Shown here piece after piece: positions 9,861-22,669 of a DNA stretch of 64,000 nucleotides; position 1 is the stretch's first letter; each line of letters starts with the position of its first letter. Below the pieces are notes generated by a model. It saw only the letters and a program-made list of their open reading frames with translations, was not told the origin of the DNA and did not search any database. The position numbers and the translations under genes were made by a program. Source of the DNA: Cycas panzhihuaensis (taxonomy: Eukaryota; Cycadophyta); NCBI GenBank assembly GCA_023213395.1, contig CM041465.1:232569741-232633740 (forward strand), written 5' to 3'.

Positions 9861-11589
9861 AGCAGCAGCCACGTCATCCGAATCGGCAAAGAATAGCCAC
9901 GCCAACAAGATTAGCAAAGGTTTCAAAGAAGAGCAACAACAACCCCCTCGACCAAATCGAGGTGCCTATCGAGGAGGTCAAAGAGGAAGGGGGGGTTTCA
10001 GAGGTGGCAATCAATGCCACTCTAATCAGTTTGGAGATGAAGACAAACTGTTTTGTGCATATTAGACATCCAAGGTTGATGAAACTTGGATTATTGATTC
10101 TGGAGCTTCACAACACATGACTGGAAGTGAAGAGCTCCTCACCAACATCAAGGAAGGCAAAGGTCAATCAATGACCTTTGGGAATAATCAATCTGTCAAA
10201 ATTTCAGGAGTAGGCACAATAACTCCATTTTCTTCTTCATCAAATCCTTCCTCCTCATTTCTCGATGGCAATGCCTATTTAATACTTTCAATGGACAAAA
10301 ACTTACTATTTGTTAGCAAGTTGGACAAGCAACAGATGAGTGTATTGTTCCAAAACGGGAAATGTATAATCAGTGACAAAGAAGACCAAGTAGTAGCTGT
10401 TGGTTATGAGGATCAAGGCCTTTACAAGTTGGATGCAAATAATATAACACTTGATTCTGCTTACTTTAGTTCCATTGTCACTCCATACTTGTCCAAGATG
10501 CAACTCTAGCATCAACGTCTAGGCCATTTGAGCTTAGACAATTTGAGGAAGATGATCAACAAGAACATGTTACATGGGCTTCCTAAGATTTATGGAACAA
10601 AATGTCTTTGCGAAGCGTGCATTATGGGAACTCAACATCGCTTGCCTTTCCCTAAAGGCAAAGCGTGGCGTGCATCACATCCTCTGCAGCTAGTACATTC
10701 GATTTGTGGACCTATGTCCACATCATCTTTTGGAGGAGCTTTGTATTACATCTCCTTCATTGATGACTTTTCTCACAAAGTCTGGGTCTATTTCATCAAA
10801 CACAAATCTGAAGCATTTTCCAAGTTCAAAGAATTCAAGTTTGAAGTGGAAAATGAGTCTGGCCATTCAATCAAAACTTTAAGGACAGACAATGGAGGTG
10901 AATTTACATCAAATGAATTCACCCAATACTGCAAGGATAACAACATTCAGAGACAACTGACTATACCTCACACTCCTCAACAAAATGGAGTCCCCGAACA
11001 GATGAACAGAACTTTGGCCAATAAAGCCAAAGCTATGATGCATTCATAAGGACTCACTCGAGCTTACTGGGCAGAAGCATTTCACACAGCTACCTATGTG
11101 GCCAATCGCAGTCCTACTACAACAGTCACCAACATGACACCCAAGGAGGCATGGTTTGGCAAAAAGCCTATTGTCAGCCATTTGAGGATTTTTGGGTGCA
11201 CTGCTTATATGCACATTCCCGATCAGCAAAGGAAGAGATTAGACAAGTATAGTCTGAAATGTATCTTTGTAGGATATGCCATTCACAGCAAAGCCTACAA
11301 GCTGTATGATCCTATAGGGAAAAAAATGCATCTCTCAAGAGATGTCATCTTTGCTGAAGAAGATCACAAAGAGGTGCAAACAACATCCATGCAACCTCCC
11401 GTTGATAAAGGCAAGAAGATTGTTGAGGCCTTCCTTCCCTCTCAATCTTCTACACCATGTACATCATCTGCACCTGCTAGACTGTCTACTTCAACTGAAT
11501 TTGTTTGACTTGATCCAAGCACATCTTCTGTTGACCAACCACTCAGACCAGAAGATCTTGAGGTTCAAGTAACTTCGATTCAAAAGTTA
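9861..11589 (+). pseudogene. Cop-1 protease and integrase region
   Basis: After an Arg-Gly-rich stretch (RGGQRGRGGFRGG, near 9970-10010), the aspartic protease active site WIIDSGASQHM lies at 10090-10120 with DSG intact. A GAG-pre-integrase HHCC finger (H-x3-H ... C-x2-C) follows at about 10510-10630, then the integrase core. The first catalytic Asp is gone: the expected HSDLCGP reads HSICGP near 10698, explained by loss of three bases relative to Cop-2. The second Asp (RTDNGGEF) and the Glu (NGVPEQ) are present. Single in-frame stops at about 10063, 10507, 11047 and 11506 break the frame. Confidence 0.88.
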
Positions 11590-13200
11590 CCTAAATGGTA
11601 CACACAAACAGTTCAGGACGGTCACATCATTGAAGGAAAACGTCCATCTAAATATCGGCAGCAAACCAATTATGCACTTATGGCTGAAGTGCTTTGTGTT
11701 GATGAGCCTTCCACTTTTGAGGAGGCTTCTAAAAATGAAAATTAGAAGGCTGCCATGGATGAAAAAATCCATTTTATTGAAAAGAATGGTACTTGGAATT
11801 TGGTTGAATTGCCTAAACAGAAACAGGCAATTAGTTGCAAATGGGTCTACAAGACCAAATTCCATTCTGATGGTTCACTTAAAAGGCAAAAGGCTCGCCT
11901 TGTAGCAAAAAGATTTAAACAAAAGAAGGCATAGACTATGAAGAGACTTTTGCACCAGTGGCGAATATGAATACCATCAGACTCATCTTGGCCTTAGCTA
12001 CTCAATGCAAATGGCCTGTGTATCAGATGGACGTGAAAGCGCCTTTCTCAATGGCGATCTTCAGGAGGAGGTGTATTTAGAGCAACCTCCCGGATACAAA
12101 GTACAAGGCAAGGAGCATTTTGTATATCGCCTAAAAAAGGCGTTATATGGCTTGAAGCAAGCTCCAAGAGCATGGTACTCGAAGATCGATGACTACTTCT
12201 TGAGACATGGGTTTCATCGATCTACTTCAGATCCTAATCTGTATATAAAACATGAAAAGAACCATGTAATTTTTGTTGCCTTGTATGTAGATGACTTAGT
12301 GATCACTAGTAGTGACATTAACACGATTCACATTCTCCAGGATGACTTGAAGAGAAGTTTCGAGATGACAGATCTTGGACTTCTCCATTACTTTTTAGGC
12401 TTTGAGATATGGCAATGCCAAAGCTATATCTTCATCTCCCAAGCGAAATATTCTTGGGACATTTTGCAGCGGTTCAGGATGCACGACTGCAAAATAGCGC
12501 CTACACCTATGGAGAATGGATCTAAGCTTACTCTCAATGAGGAAGTTGCACCAGCAGATCCCACACTGTACCGGCAGTTGAATGGGAGTCTCATTTATCT
12601 CACCTACACTCGACCAGACATTTCATTTGCTGTTGGGATTTGCTCACGTTACATGTCTCAACCCAATCAGATACACTGGAATGCAGCCAAACGCATACTT
12701 AAGTACATCAAAGGCACCTTGCAGCATGGCCTTGAGTATGCACATAATGAGAACTTCACTCTGGAAGGGTTCTCAGATTCGATTAGGCGAGGTTGCCAAG
12801 ATAGCGAAGATCAACCTCGGGATCTTGTTTTCCCTTGGTTTAGCGATTGTTTCGTGGAGTTGCAAGAAGCAACCCAATGTTACCTTGTCCTCCACCGGCA
12901 GTACAAAGTCAGCTGCCAGAGCTTGTGAGGCTATCCGCTACGACGGATTCTTGGGGAACTTGGACTTGAGCAGATCACCCCACGGGATACATTGCGACAA
13001 TCAAAGTGTGCTCAAGTTAGCTAAGAATCCAGTCTTTCATGCACGGACAAAACACATCGAGGTTCACCATCACTTCATCAGAGAGCATGTTCAGAATGGT
13101 GAGATCAACTTCTAGTACAGACCAACAGAGGAGCAGACAACAGGCATCTTTACCAAGCCTCTTGGTAGAGAAAAGTTTGTAAAATTCAGAGATGGTCTTG
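11590..13200 (+). pseudogene. Cop-1 reverse transcriptase and RNase H
   Basis: RT begins at WVYKTKFHSDGS (near 11840), frameshifts near 11925, then is open from 12005 to 12928 with QMDVKAPFLNGDLQEEVYLE, ALYGLKQAPRAWY and the catalytic box YVDD at 12284-12295. RNase H follows in shifted frames, including SWSCKKQ and, near 13000, CDNQSVLKLAKNPVFHARTK. Relative to Cop-2 the middle of RNase H has several small deletions. The RT active site is intact but the polyprotein is not. Confidence 0.9.
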
Positions 13201-13220
13201 GTGTCCGACTTAACATTGTA

Positions 13221-13231
13221 AGCGAAGGGGG
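13221..13231 (+). other. Polypurine tract of Cop-1
   Basis: AGCGAAGGGGG lies directly before the 3' LTR, the expected site of plus-strand DNA priming. The matching tract in Cop-2 is 30221-30229. Confidence 0.8.
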
Positions 13232-13784
13232 CGTTAAACCTTATGTTTACATGTTAAGATATTATACTTTAATTTTCATGTAATATGTGTACTTTTTACT
13301 TTAGGGGTGACTTATCACTTAAGTGATAAAGTGTACACTCACATTCTTTCTAGTGACACAATGTTGTCACTAAAGGGTCAAATGGACCCTCATGCATTTT
13401 TGCTCACACGAGAGCCCAAAAGGACACATGTCCAACATGCAAGGCATGTATCTTGGATGTTTCACACTTGTCAAACATCCAAGGCCTTAGGTGTCTCATC
13501 TCACGCTATATAATGAGACCTCTTCTCATTGTCTCATAAGAGAGTTGGAGTTGTATTGTTATGCTGTTAGTTTGCTAATCAAACTGTTCATTCTTTGGAG
13601 GTTGGATCAATTCCAACTCCACATATTGGGTATCATTTTCTCTTGCTCCTTCATTTGTGCTTTGTCTCTTTACTCTCTATTTTCCTTGAGATTATTATAC
13701 TTGTTTGTATTTGTGCAACTAGAATTAGAGTGATCCTAGTTTCTAGATCTTGGGACTGTTGAGGCCATCTAGCCTCTTTTCACA
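13232..13784 (+). repeat. 3' LTR of Cop-1
   Basis: Homologous over its full length to 5721-6266. It starts CG instead of TG, so the conserved terminal dinucleotide is mutated, and has 7 extra bases near 13740. The 18-bp palindrome is intact at 13312-13329; the 15-bp-arm hairpin at 13452-13483 has one mismatch. Confidence 0.95.
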
Positions 13785-13908
13785 CTCTAATCACAATTTT
13801 CCATGCATTTTTGGCTCTTAAGAGGCCTTCAATTTTTATCTTTTAAGTGTTAAAATTTATCCCTGCAAGTTTATCTGCTTCTCCAAGAGAGGCTATAAAT
13901 GAGGCCAT
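13785..13908 (-). pseudogene. Cop-B gag, 5' part
   Basis: On the minus strand ATG at 13908 begins MASFIASLGEADKLAGINF, then, after one stop, KIKIEGLLRAKNAWKIVI, a typical copia gag start. The frame passes through the CTCTA duplication and continues at 5720, which shows that Cop-1 inserted into this gag. Confidence 0.8.
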
Positions 13909-14566
13909 TTCTAAGAGATTGTGATATTAAAATTTGACAAAATTATTCAACCATATGATTGTTTGTACAGAATTGTACGAAAAAATGAAAGTGTATTGGA
14001 TTTGTTAAAAAATGGAGGCAAAATGTAGATCTCAATCTGTAGATTTTGAATCTGGAAGAAATTTTCCAAAACAACAGTTGGATTTTTCAAAAACTAGCTC
14101 AAAGAGAAGACCCATGCTAGGGATTTTTTACCTAGAAATGCTTGTAACTTCTTCAAATCTTGATGAAATTTTTTGATACTGGTCTTAAAAGAATCATACA
14201 AATGAAAGCAAGTTTTTAAGACTGATATTATTTAATTTGATGCCTTTATTCAAAAGAAATTTGTAGAAGATCATCCATGCCCACGATTTCTAATTTTTTG
14301 AGAGAGGACCTCCGAAACGAAAGAATTTGGGATTGATCTTTTAGAAAGGTTTGTTCCTCTTCTCAAAACATCTATGCTGGTGAAATTGAGCACTTTGTTT
14401 TTTTTTCTTTTTCTTTTTTTGCGTTCATACAGATCCATACAATTTCGTACATTGAGTCTCTATAGTGAAAAAATGGCTCCTTGTTGATTAAACTTCTTTA
14501 GATGATTCAAACTCTTCTCTAAAAACCCTAAAAAATTGGACAGATTTAAACTGAACAGCGAAACTC
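13909..14566 (-). other. Leader of Cop-B
   Basis: Non-coding interval between the primer site and gag ATG of Cop-B, in minus orientation. No internal feature stands out apart from a T-rich tract near 14398-14420. Confidence 0.6.
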
Positions 14567-14578
14567 GCTCTGATACCA
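14567..14578 (-). other. Primer-binding site of Cop-B (initiator-Met tRNA)
   Basis: TGGTATCAGAGC on the minus strand, directly after the LTR end (...TTTGACA). Confidence 0.9.
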
Positions 14579-14764
14579 TGTCAAACAAAATATTGTCTAT
14601 ATATTATTCAATAAATCAAGTGAGAGAAATGCTCTCAATAAATATTACATATTGTACATGTGACCTTAACAGATGTGAATGGACGTGTGCCACTTGTCGG
14701 AAACATATAAAGGAGGGACGGGCACCTAACCCTGATACATTAGAAATATATCCTAGATAAAACA
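14579..14764 (-). repeat. 5' LTR of Cop-B
   Basis: The inner end, next to the primer site, is certain. The outer end is my choice of the first plausible TG start, TGTTTTATC at 14764, because no second LTR of this family is present to fix it. Confidence 0.6.
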
Positions 14765-15589
14765 TTAATTTAATAGGAATCAATCCTAAATAGTTTGAGG
14801 ATGTTGTAGAGTATTTTTGGAGCTTTATTTAGAGGATTTTTGAAAGAAAAAATGAGTTGGGCAGTTGTGGAATGTTGGACACTCCTCGAACCCCTTGATG
14901 GTGCTCATTTGGCTTGAAATCCTCATTTTTTATTCATTTCTGCTACTAGGTTCATTAGATTTGCTAATTTGTTGAGCTAAGCTTGTGTGCTTTTGGCATT
15001 TGTTTGATCTCCTAAAGCTTATATCGATTGGATCAATCAATTTGAAGTGGAACAACAAGGGTGGGATGACAACAATGCTTAAAACTTTGCAAGACTTTCA
15101 TTGTTGAAGTTTTCACTTTTTTTTTTCTCCTAAAGTTAAGTGAAATTAACATAAAATTGATATATTTTGATGTCTGCCTCCTTCATTTTATAAGCCCTTG
15201 GCTATATTAGGCCCCCATGTGACCTTGTTCTAAGACAAAAAGAGCTTAACCTTGTTTTTTCTACTTATGGTGCTTTTTTAGCTATGTGAAAGCCACAAAT
15301 AGATGCAAACATTGTTCGAAGACTAGTTCCTTGGTTGGCCACTTTATTTGTGCATTTTAATGCCCTTGTTTATGAAAATGCATTAAAAGAAGTAATTTTA
15401 AGGCTTTTAAAGCATCTTTTTGCACATTCTTGTTGTTTTTGGCTCCTTACAAATTTATTTGGCTCCTTGTGTGGTGTCCAAAAGTAAATTAAATTTGCTT
15501 TTGTTAGGTTGCCTAGGAGGTGACCTGCAAAGGTTAGTTGCGTTATTTAATGGGAGGTGCAAGTATTTCCCATTTTTTGTTACTGGATA
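14765..15589. other. No recognisable gene; may contain the leader of Cop-C
   Basis: AT-rich DNA without open frames or known motifs. The 5' LTR of Cop-C should lie here or further left, but I found no copy of its 3' LTR sequence. Confidence 0.4.
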
Positions 15590-16640
15590 CCCATAAGTTG
15601 AACAGGTAGAATTATGCGATTTGGAAATTCAAGATTTCCAACAACATGCTGACACTGAGGAAGTTAATGAAAATAGTGGATGGTGTAGGGGGGCACCGAC
15701 ACTTCCTATTATGCAAGCTTAGTAGGAGGAATTTGAGGAAAAGGACCAAGAAGCATTGGCTATCCTTGACATGATTGTTTTCGATGACTTAATTGTATGT
15801 GTAAGGGGCAACCACATGGATGTTTCTACAACAACCTTATGAGTCTAAGAGTGGGACTTGTGTTTGGACCTTATAAATCAATTGTATTCCCTTAAAATAG
15901 GACCCACAATGTCTGTAACTTTGCATCTCCAAAAATTGAAGGAGATTAGAGATCAGTTCGTAACTGTAGGAGAGAAGGTGAGGAATAGAGAACTTGTTTC
16001 TATCACCCTGGATAATTTGCATCAGGATTATCATGTATTTGCAAGAAGTTTGAGTGTGTTAGAGAGAACTTTGCCAATATTGTTTGAGGAGTTGTGTCGG
16101 TTGCTCTTGCTTGAGGAGCAATGTGTCATTTTATGATGTCATAAATGATGTGGCCTTGAAAGTGAAAACTAAGGGCAAACGGACATAAAGAGTGCCCACT
16201 TAGCAACACTCATTTAATGCACCTTCTTTTTAGTACAGATACGCTAAAGATGAATCCAAATAGCAAAACAACTAATAACAACAACACCAATATCAACAAT
16301 GACATAAAAAACTTAGATGTTTTTATTGTGGCAAACATGGGCACTTAGCTAAAAGTTGTTTTAAAAAGAAGGCTGAAAATGGTAAAATGAAGGAAGTTGG
16401 GAACTTGTCTTTTGATGAAGACAAGGAGGTCAATACTGCCTTCATGGCAATTGTGCTTGAGACAAAAGAAGAGGGGATTTGGTTAATTGATTCAAGGGCA
16501 ATAAAGCACATATCCTTCAAACAAGATTGGTTTGAGGATGCTCATCATCATAATGGGATGGTCTTGCTAGGGGATGATAGCAAACATAGAGTGAAGGACA
16601 AGGGAGTCTCCTTTTAAAGATTGATGGTAGGTTCAATAGA
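15590..16640 (+). pseudogene. Cop-C gag, zinc knuckle and protease remnant
   Basis: Copia gag is readable in pieces from NYAIWKFKISNNML (near 15612) to the segment 15858-16136 (LYSLKIGPTMSVTLHLQKLK). A complete CCHC zinc knuckle, CFYCGKHGHLAKSC, lies at 16319-16359. The protease site reads WLIDSRAIKHIS near 16480-16515, with Gly of DSG changed to Arg. Many stops; no full frame. Confidence 0.8.
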
Positions 16641-17960
16641 ATTATAAATGTTTTGTATGTTTCCAGATTCAAGAACAACTTGTTATTTGTCAATTAGATG
16701 ACTAAGATGGAGCTTAAGGTTGAATTTGATAAAGTTATTTGCAAGATCAAGGATGGCGTTAATATTATCACTCTAAGTGAAAGAAGATAATGGGTTATAA
16801 ATGTTATCCCATATACTTGAGGATGGGCTTGTCACTAAGAACACACATAATCGTTTGTCTCATTATCGCTATGGTCATCTCAATTACTTTGATTTGAAGT
16901 AACTTGGAAGATTGAACATGGTGATTGAATTGCCAATTGTGTAAAGGGATGATGGGATTCGTGAAGCTTGTTCCCTTAGCAAGCATAAAGAGAAAAGTTT
17001 ATGAAAAGTCAATGGAGAGCAAGGGAAAAGTTAAGAGTTAGTGCATAGCGACTTGTGTGGACTTTTTTACATAGAAACCTTTGGGGGCACTTATTATATC
17101 ATGACTTTATCGATGACTTCACGGGGAAGGTATGGATATATCTCCTTGAGTACAACTCCTAAGCACTTCATACCTCCAAATGATTCAAGGTTGAACAAAT
17201 CAACTTCTCAGGATTGAAGATCAAAACCTTGAGAAGTGATAGTGATAGGGAATACAAATACAAAGAATTTATGCATTTTTGCAAGAAGGAAGGTATCATG
17301 AGATAGTTTACCATTGCCTATATACAACAACAACATGGGTATTAGAAATGAAAAACATAACTATATTGGAGATGGTTTGATGCATGATGAAGGCTAAAAA
17401 TCTATTTCTTGGCTATTGGGGTGTAGTAGTCACACTGCAGTGTACTTGTTAAATAGATGTCTCACCAAGCAGTTAGGGACATGGCACTTGAGGAAGCTGG
17501 GATAAGATGGAAACCTGATGTAAGTCATCTTTGTGCTTTTAGGGGACCCACATATGCCCACATTCTAGAACCAAGGAGGAAGAAGTTAGATGATAAGAGT
17601 CAGTGATGGCTCCAAGGCTTATAAACTTTTTGATCCCTTAAAAAGGGAAATTTTGATTAGCAAGGATATTATATTTAATGAATATGATCATGAGGATGAA
17701 AAGGTTGAAGTATTAAGTACAAGTATAGGTCTAAATGTTGATATACTCGAGTCAAGTTCTAGGGGACAAGCTGCAAGTGTACAAAGCCCAAGGCCTCCAA
17801 GTCTACCACTTGCAAAATCACCAAGAGATTCTTCATTCAACTTGCTTAAGTGGCATAAACAAACTTTGAATGATTCATTAGTTCGTGAGATAAACATTAA
17901 TAAAGGGGTGAAAACTAGGGGCATGAAAGACACAAGGGACTCATTTTGCCTTTATGTCTA
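16641..17960 (+). pseudogene. Cop-C integrase remnant
   Basis: The integrase core starts VHSDLCGLF near 17041 with its first Asp kept, followed by FIDDFTGKVW and LRSDSDREYKYKEF (second Asp kept). The stretch around the catalytic Glu is not recognisable. The C-terminal part, KAYKLFDPLKREILISKDII at 17617-17676, is open to 17961. Confidence 0.8.
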
Positions 17961-19500
17961 ATGTGTTAAGCTCATATGAGCCATATTCCTTTGAGGAAGC
18001 AAGGGACAAAGTAGAATGGCATGATGCCATGGAGGAGGAATACAATGCAATTAGAAAAAATGACATACAAGACTTGGTGAATCTTCCGATTGATAAAAAA
18101 CCTATTGGCTAGGGATGGGTTTATAAGATTAAGTTTCGTCCATATGGCTCAATTGATAAGTACAAAGCAAGACATGTTGCAAAAGGGTATGCACAGGTAA
18201 AAGTAGTAGACTTTGAGGAGACCTTTGCCTTAGTAGCAAAGATGACACTGATGAGTTTAGTGGTCATCACAATAGCATGATTTGATTGGCAAGTACATTA
18301 GATGGATGTGAAGAGTGCCTTCCTAAATAGCATTCTTGAAGATGAAGTGTAGATGTAGCAACCTTATGGATTTGAACAAGAGGGGAATGAACACTTGGTA
18401 TGCAAGCTCAACAAGGCCTTATATGGGTTAAAATAAGCCCAAGGGCTCGATATGCTAGAATCAATGACTATTTTTTAATCCATGGTTTCATAAATTGTGG
18501 CTCTGACGACAACTTGTATGTGAAAGTTGATGATGGACACATATTATTGCAGTATGGATAGATGATTTGATTATCATAGGCAGTGACACCATCTACATTG
18601 TTGATCTTAAAGGGCAATTATCAAAAGCCTTTGAGATAATAGACTTAGGGCTTTTGCATTATTATCTTGGGATTGAGATATCCTAGAGGTAGGGTAGCAT
18701 ATTCATATCACAATCCAAATATGCACACAATTTATTGAGGAGATTTCGCATGGAGGAATTCAAGTTAGTTGTAACCTCCATTGAGACAGGTGCTATGGCA
18801 TTTGTAAAAAATGATGATCTAATAAAGTAAATAGATGTGGAGACTATGGATGTGACCTTATTGAGGGATATTTTGGTCTATTTACTGCCACTAGACCATA
18901 TATTAACTATGCTAGTGGTTTGGTGGCCTTTAGTTTCACACTGGAAAGTTGCTAAGTAGATTCTGCAATATGTGAAAGGAGCCATCATATATGGACTTGA
19001 GTTCACTAACTGTGATGAGTTTAGGCTTTAGGGTTTCACAGGTTCATATTAGGCAGGAGACAACGATGACAAGAAGTCGACCTCTGGATATGCATTTACA
19101 CTAGGATGAGATGTTATTTCTTGGTCCAACAAGAAACAAGTGTTAGTATCATTATCTTTTATAGAGGTGGAGTACATGGGAATAGTTATAGCTACTTGTA
19201 AGTTAGTTTGGCTAAGGAGGATACTTAGCCATATCTAGCCCCCTCAGGAGGATGCCACCATTTTTTTTTTTTTTTGTGACAATCAGAGTACCGTGTAGCT
19301 CTCCAAGAAACCAATATTTCATGCCAAGACCAAACATATTGAGATCCACCATCATTTCATTTGGGAGCAAGTGTAGAACAAGCCAATGCAATTGATTTAT
19401 TGTCCAACTGAGGACTAGGTTGTAGACATGATGACAAAGGCATTTAGTAGGCAAAAATTTGAGAAGTTCAGAGGACTTCTCAATGTTAGAGAGATTGAAG
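17961..19500 (+). pseudogene. Cop-C reverse transcriptase and RNase H remnant
   Basis: Recognisable blocks in order: DMQDLVNLPIDKKPIG, WVYKIKFRPYGSIDKYKARH, MDVKSAFLN, LVCKLNKALYGLK, and a WIDDLIII active-site box (Tyr to Trp) near 18553. RNase H ends with SGYAFTLG, SWSNKKQ, HAKTKHIEIHHHFI and TKAFSRQKFEKFRGLL. A run of T at 19261-19275 has expanded inside the IFCDNQS motif. Stops are frequent, including TAG in place of conserved Trp or Gln codons. Confidence 0.85.
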
Positions 19501-19517
19501 TAAACATTATGGGGGAG

Positions 19518-19845
19518 TGTTAGGAATAATGTTTACTTCTTTCATTTTGTGTTAGTTGAGGTGTACTTGCTCACACGTGTGTGCATGTAACTCCCATTTT
19601 GGGTTTTGTAATTGCCATAATCTTTTGTGACTCCCATTCGCCTTTGTAATTCCTTTATATTCTTACTATCTATTTGTAACTACCAGTTTTGGCTCATGCA
19701 TGAAGATGTCTCATAACTTAGTGCAATGGTTAATTAGAATTGAGAGTTTTGTTCATACTTTACTAATTATTTGTGTTCTTTGCAAGTCTTTCATTGTGTT
19801 TCCTTTGTTTATGCTAAATTATGTTTGCGAGTGTTGTTTCTAGCA
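19518..19845 (+). repeat. Probable 3' LTR of Cop-C
   Basis: A purine tract (TTATGGGGGAG) ends at 19517 and TGTTAGGAATAATG follows, the form of a 3' LTR start after RNase H. The right end is estimated from a CTAGCA at 19840-19845 and is uncertain because no 5' LTR copy is present. Confidence 0.55.
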
Positions 19846-22669
19846 GTGGTGTTGCACCTCTACACCTTAGTAAGGGTGTCACTAAAGCTCATCACTAAGG
19901 GTGTCACTAAAGCTCATTGAAGATGGGAGAAGCTTGTACATGTGAGAGGTGGATAATTTGGGGGAGGACTTAGAGTAGTAGTGGGAGCTTGGTTAGTAAT
20001 AGAGAGATTGGGAACTTGAGAAGTTGGAAAAGAAGCTTGCATTTATTCAATAATAAATTTATTAGAGTTCTTGATGTGGAAGTCTTGTTTAGGGTTTGCC
20101 TAGGGGCTTTGCCACGCTTGAGTTGGATCAATGAGTTGTTCCATGACATGTAGACCTTTCTTGTTCAAGGTTTTAGCTGTAAAATGGGGGATTTGACCCA
20201 AGCAACAACCATCTTTTTGCAACAAGGGGCACCACCAGAGTGAGTGCCTTTTAACAAATATTCCCTTCCTAGATTCATCTCCCTACAATAGGGTACCCAA
20301 CCACTTTAACAGTTGCTTTGAAAATCATGGAGGTGTAAGTGCAAACCCCTTTTGACCTAAAGGAGGGCTTGAGAGAGATTATGCCTAATTGGGATTTTGT
20401 AAGCTTCATCCCCTTCACTAGCCATTGAAGATGAAGGGTGTGCCCTTGCTTTTTAATGTTAACAACTCTTAGATTCCCTTTGGATTTATCTTGGTAGCAA
20501 ATAACCCATTTTGACCTTGCTATTGGCATTTTTGCCCTCCCAAGAGATGAGATGAGCATTTTAATTAGCCTATCATATGTAGTATTTGAAGAAGCTCAAT
20601 AAGAGTAACAGTAACTGTGGGTAGTAACTAGTACTTCAGGACAAACTTGCTATCTTCTAGTAAATGATAGAAGTATGGAATCTCACATATTGAGTTTTTT
20701 TAATCAATCATATTGATGGCATCCTCTTACATGTCATCAAGGGAGGCTTGGAATTTGAAGGGCTATATTCAGGAACTTGGAGATCTCTTTTGCCTTGATC
20801 CATGTTCATTCATATTGATTAGCCTGATTGGGCATATTAGTTGGAGATTGGAGAAAGCAGGTATCTTTCCTCCATTAGATCTTGGACCTAAATGCCTTCC
20901 AAAAGGCTTGGATGGCTTCCATAATATAAGCCATACTTTTAGGTTCTATTATTATGGTAAGAAAGGAGTCATGGGCAAATTGACTAGCCTCAACTTTGCT
21001 TTGAATAGTGTGGCCAAGGGCATTAACAACAAGAACATATAATGCTAGCCTAAGGGGCCAAACTTGCTTGATTGACTTATGTAATCTAGTAGGACTAGTA
21101 ATAACAAGGAGAGGTGTTAGGAAGGGCCACTTTTGCTATATTTACAAATTTCTCTCCAAAGCTTAGAGAAGATAACATCTAAATGGTGAAAGGATTCTTA
21201 ATCTTATCACATGCTTTTTAAAAATCAAATTTTCTGAACATAACATCTTGAGAGGAGTTTCTAGCCTATTCTATCTCCTCTCAACCAACACTTAAATTAT
21301 CAAGGATATATTAGCCTTTGATGAATCCAATTTGTCTAGGTTTAACGATTTCAAGGAGGCTATGCCTAATATGTTTAGTTAGGGCCTTGGCAAGAATTTT
21401 TTATGAGTCATTAAGGAGTGATATGCCTTCAACTAGCAATGAGTTGTACATCTCCTTTTAGTGTAACTTTGATGTTTCCTTGTTTGAGCTTGGGACCAAG
21501 GGACCTTGTTGTAAGGGATTCTTAGTAGATTTTCCATAAAATAGGGCTAGCATAATCAAGCGGCTTTGTGAACTTCATGCAAGAAAGCACCAATACTTAG
21601 AGCTTTTTGCTTAGCCATGTCATGCAATGCATTAGTCATCTCTTAACTTTTAATGAAGCATTATAAACTCCCCTTAAGGATTGAGCTCAAGCATTGTGAC
21701 TTGTAAGCACTCCTAGAGTGCAATAATTGTATCTTGGGTAGAATTTTAGGGTCGAAATATTATGCTATTGTGAGCGGTAAATTCATTAGTAATCTTTTCT
21801 TGAGAAGTGATTCTTCCCTCTTCAATTTTAATGGCAAGAATTCCCTTTGATGGCTGATTGTGCTTTAAAGCTTGAAAGAAGAACACATAACATTTACACA
21901 CCTTTGTAATCTTGTGAAGCCTGTTTGTTGTTTGGTCTCCCTTGGGTTTCCTGAACTTAGAAACTCAAAGTTCATGGGTAAAATTGGCAAACCTGGTTTG
22001 AAGGGCTTCATCAAACATGCTACGTTTGAGTTGGTTTTTACTCTTATCCAACTCCTTGGAGTGGGTTCTACCCTTCCTTTCTATGTATTAGAGGCACCTA
22101 TGTCCCATGTCCTTGTGAGAGGGATGTAGTTTTATTGATGACCTCCTCCCACAAGTAATCAAATAGATGTTTATTTGAGGGAATTAAGGGGGATGTTAGA
22201 TGTGCTTGATGCTTTGAAGATGTAGTTGGTTCGACAAGTCAAGGACATTTAAAGGCCTCTAAATGGCTCTTCTATTATCCCATAAGAAAGGACAAAGGAG
22301 GTAGGATGGTGGTTAGAGAGAGCAACATATGGTTGCCATGTTCTATTAAAAGCCTAAATTTATCATCATTAGTCAACATGGCTCTATCTGGTCTTTTTAG
22401 AATACAGTCATGTTTCAATCAAAAGATTAGATGGCGTGAACCAAATGTCATGACTGTCTTACATTTTATTATGAGTGGGATCAAAAGTCCAAGTTGGGAT
22501 TTCCTATCCCAAGTAGCTATTTTCTCATTATGCTACCTAAAGGGTCTACTGTTAACTTTGTCAATTGTAGATTCGATCATATCAAAGTCATCACCAAAAA
22601 GCTACATGGGCTTTTGGAAGAATATAACTTAACCAATTCTGAAGCACAACTCTTTCGATAAGGAGATTA
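19846..22669 (-). pseudogene. LINE-1: antisense L1-type LINE ORF2 remnant
   Basis: On the minus strand, left to right in the protein: an endonuclease part with GDDFDMIES (22585-22540 region), an RT part with PLG*HYMFLLLVNALGHTIQSK (about 21055-21000) and QFAHDSFLT where FADD is expected (20968-20979; first Asp changed to His), then a post-RT segment with GNLRVVNIKKQGHTLHLQWL (20415-20500), typical of plant LINE ORF2. Stops are frequent. Its 5' part is cut by Cop-D at 22670; no poly-A tail was found at the left end. Plus-strand ORFs here (20713-21042, 22306-22632) are shadows. Confidence 0.75.

Larger units (their letters stand above)
5721..13784 (+). mobile_element. Cop-1: complete-length Ty1/copia LTR retrotransposon
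   Basis: An 8064-bp element with LTRs at 5721-6266 and 13232-13784, primer site at 6269, polypurine tract at 13221-13231 and the 5-bp duplication CTCTA at 5716-5720 and 13785-13789. Domain order gag, protease, integrase, RT, RNase H is that of Ty1/copia. It sits inside the Cop-B gag. Several frameshifts and stops make it non-autonomous today. The LTRs differ at roughly 20 positions by eye plus a 7-bp indel, so the insertion is moderately old. Confidence 0.95.

Noticed and set aside
19261-19275. T run as a LINE or SINE tail
   Set aside because: It falls inside a conserved RNase H motif of Cop-C whose frame continues on both sides, so it is expansion of a short T tract.
20713-22632. Plus-strand ORFs 20713-21042, 21872-22129 and 22306-22632
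   Set aside because: The first and third lie opposite recognisable LINE-1 RT and endonuclease motifs on the minus strand; the second has no motif of its own. All are explained as shadows.
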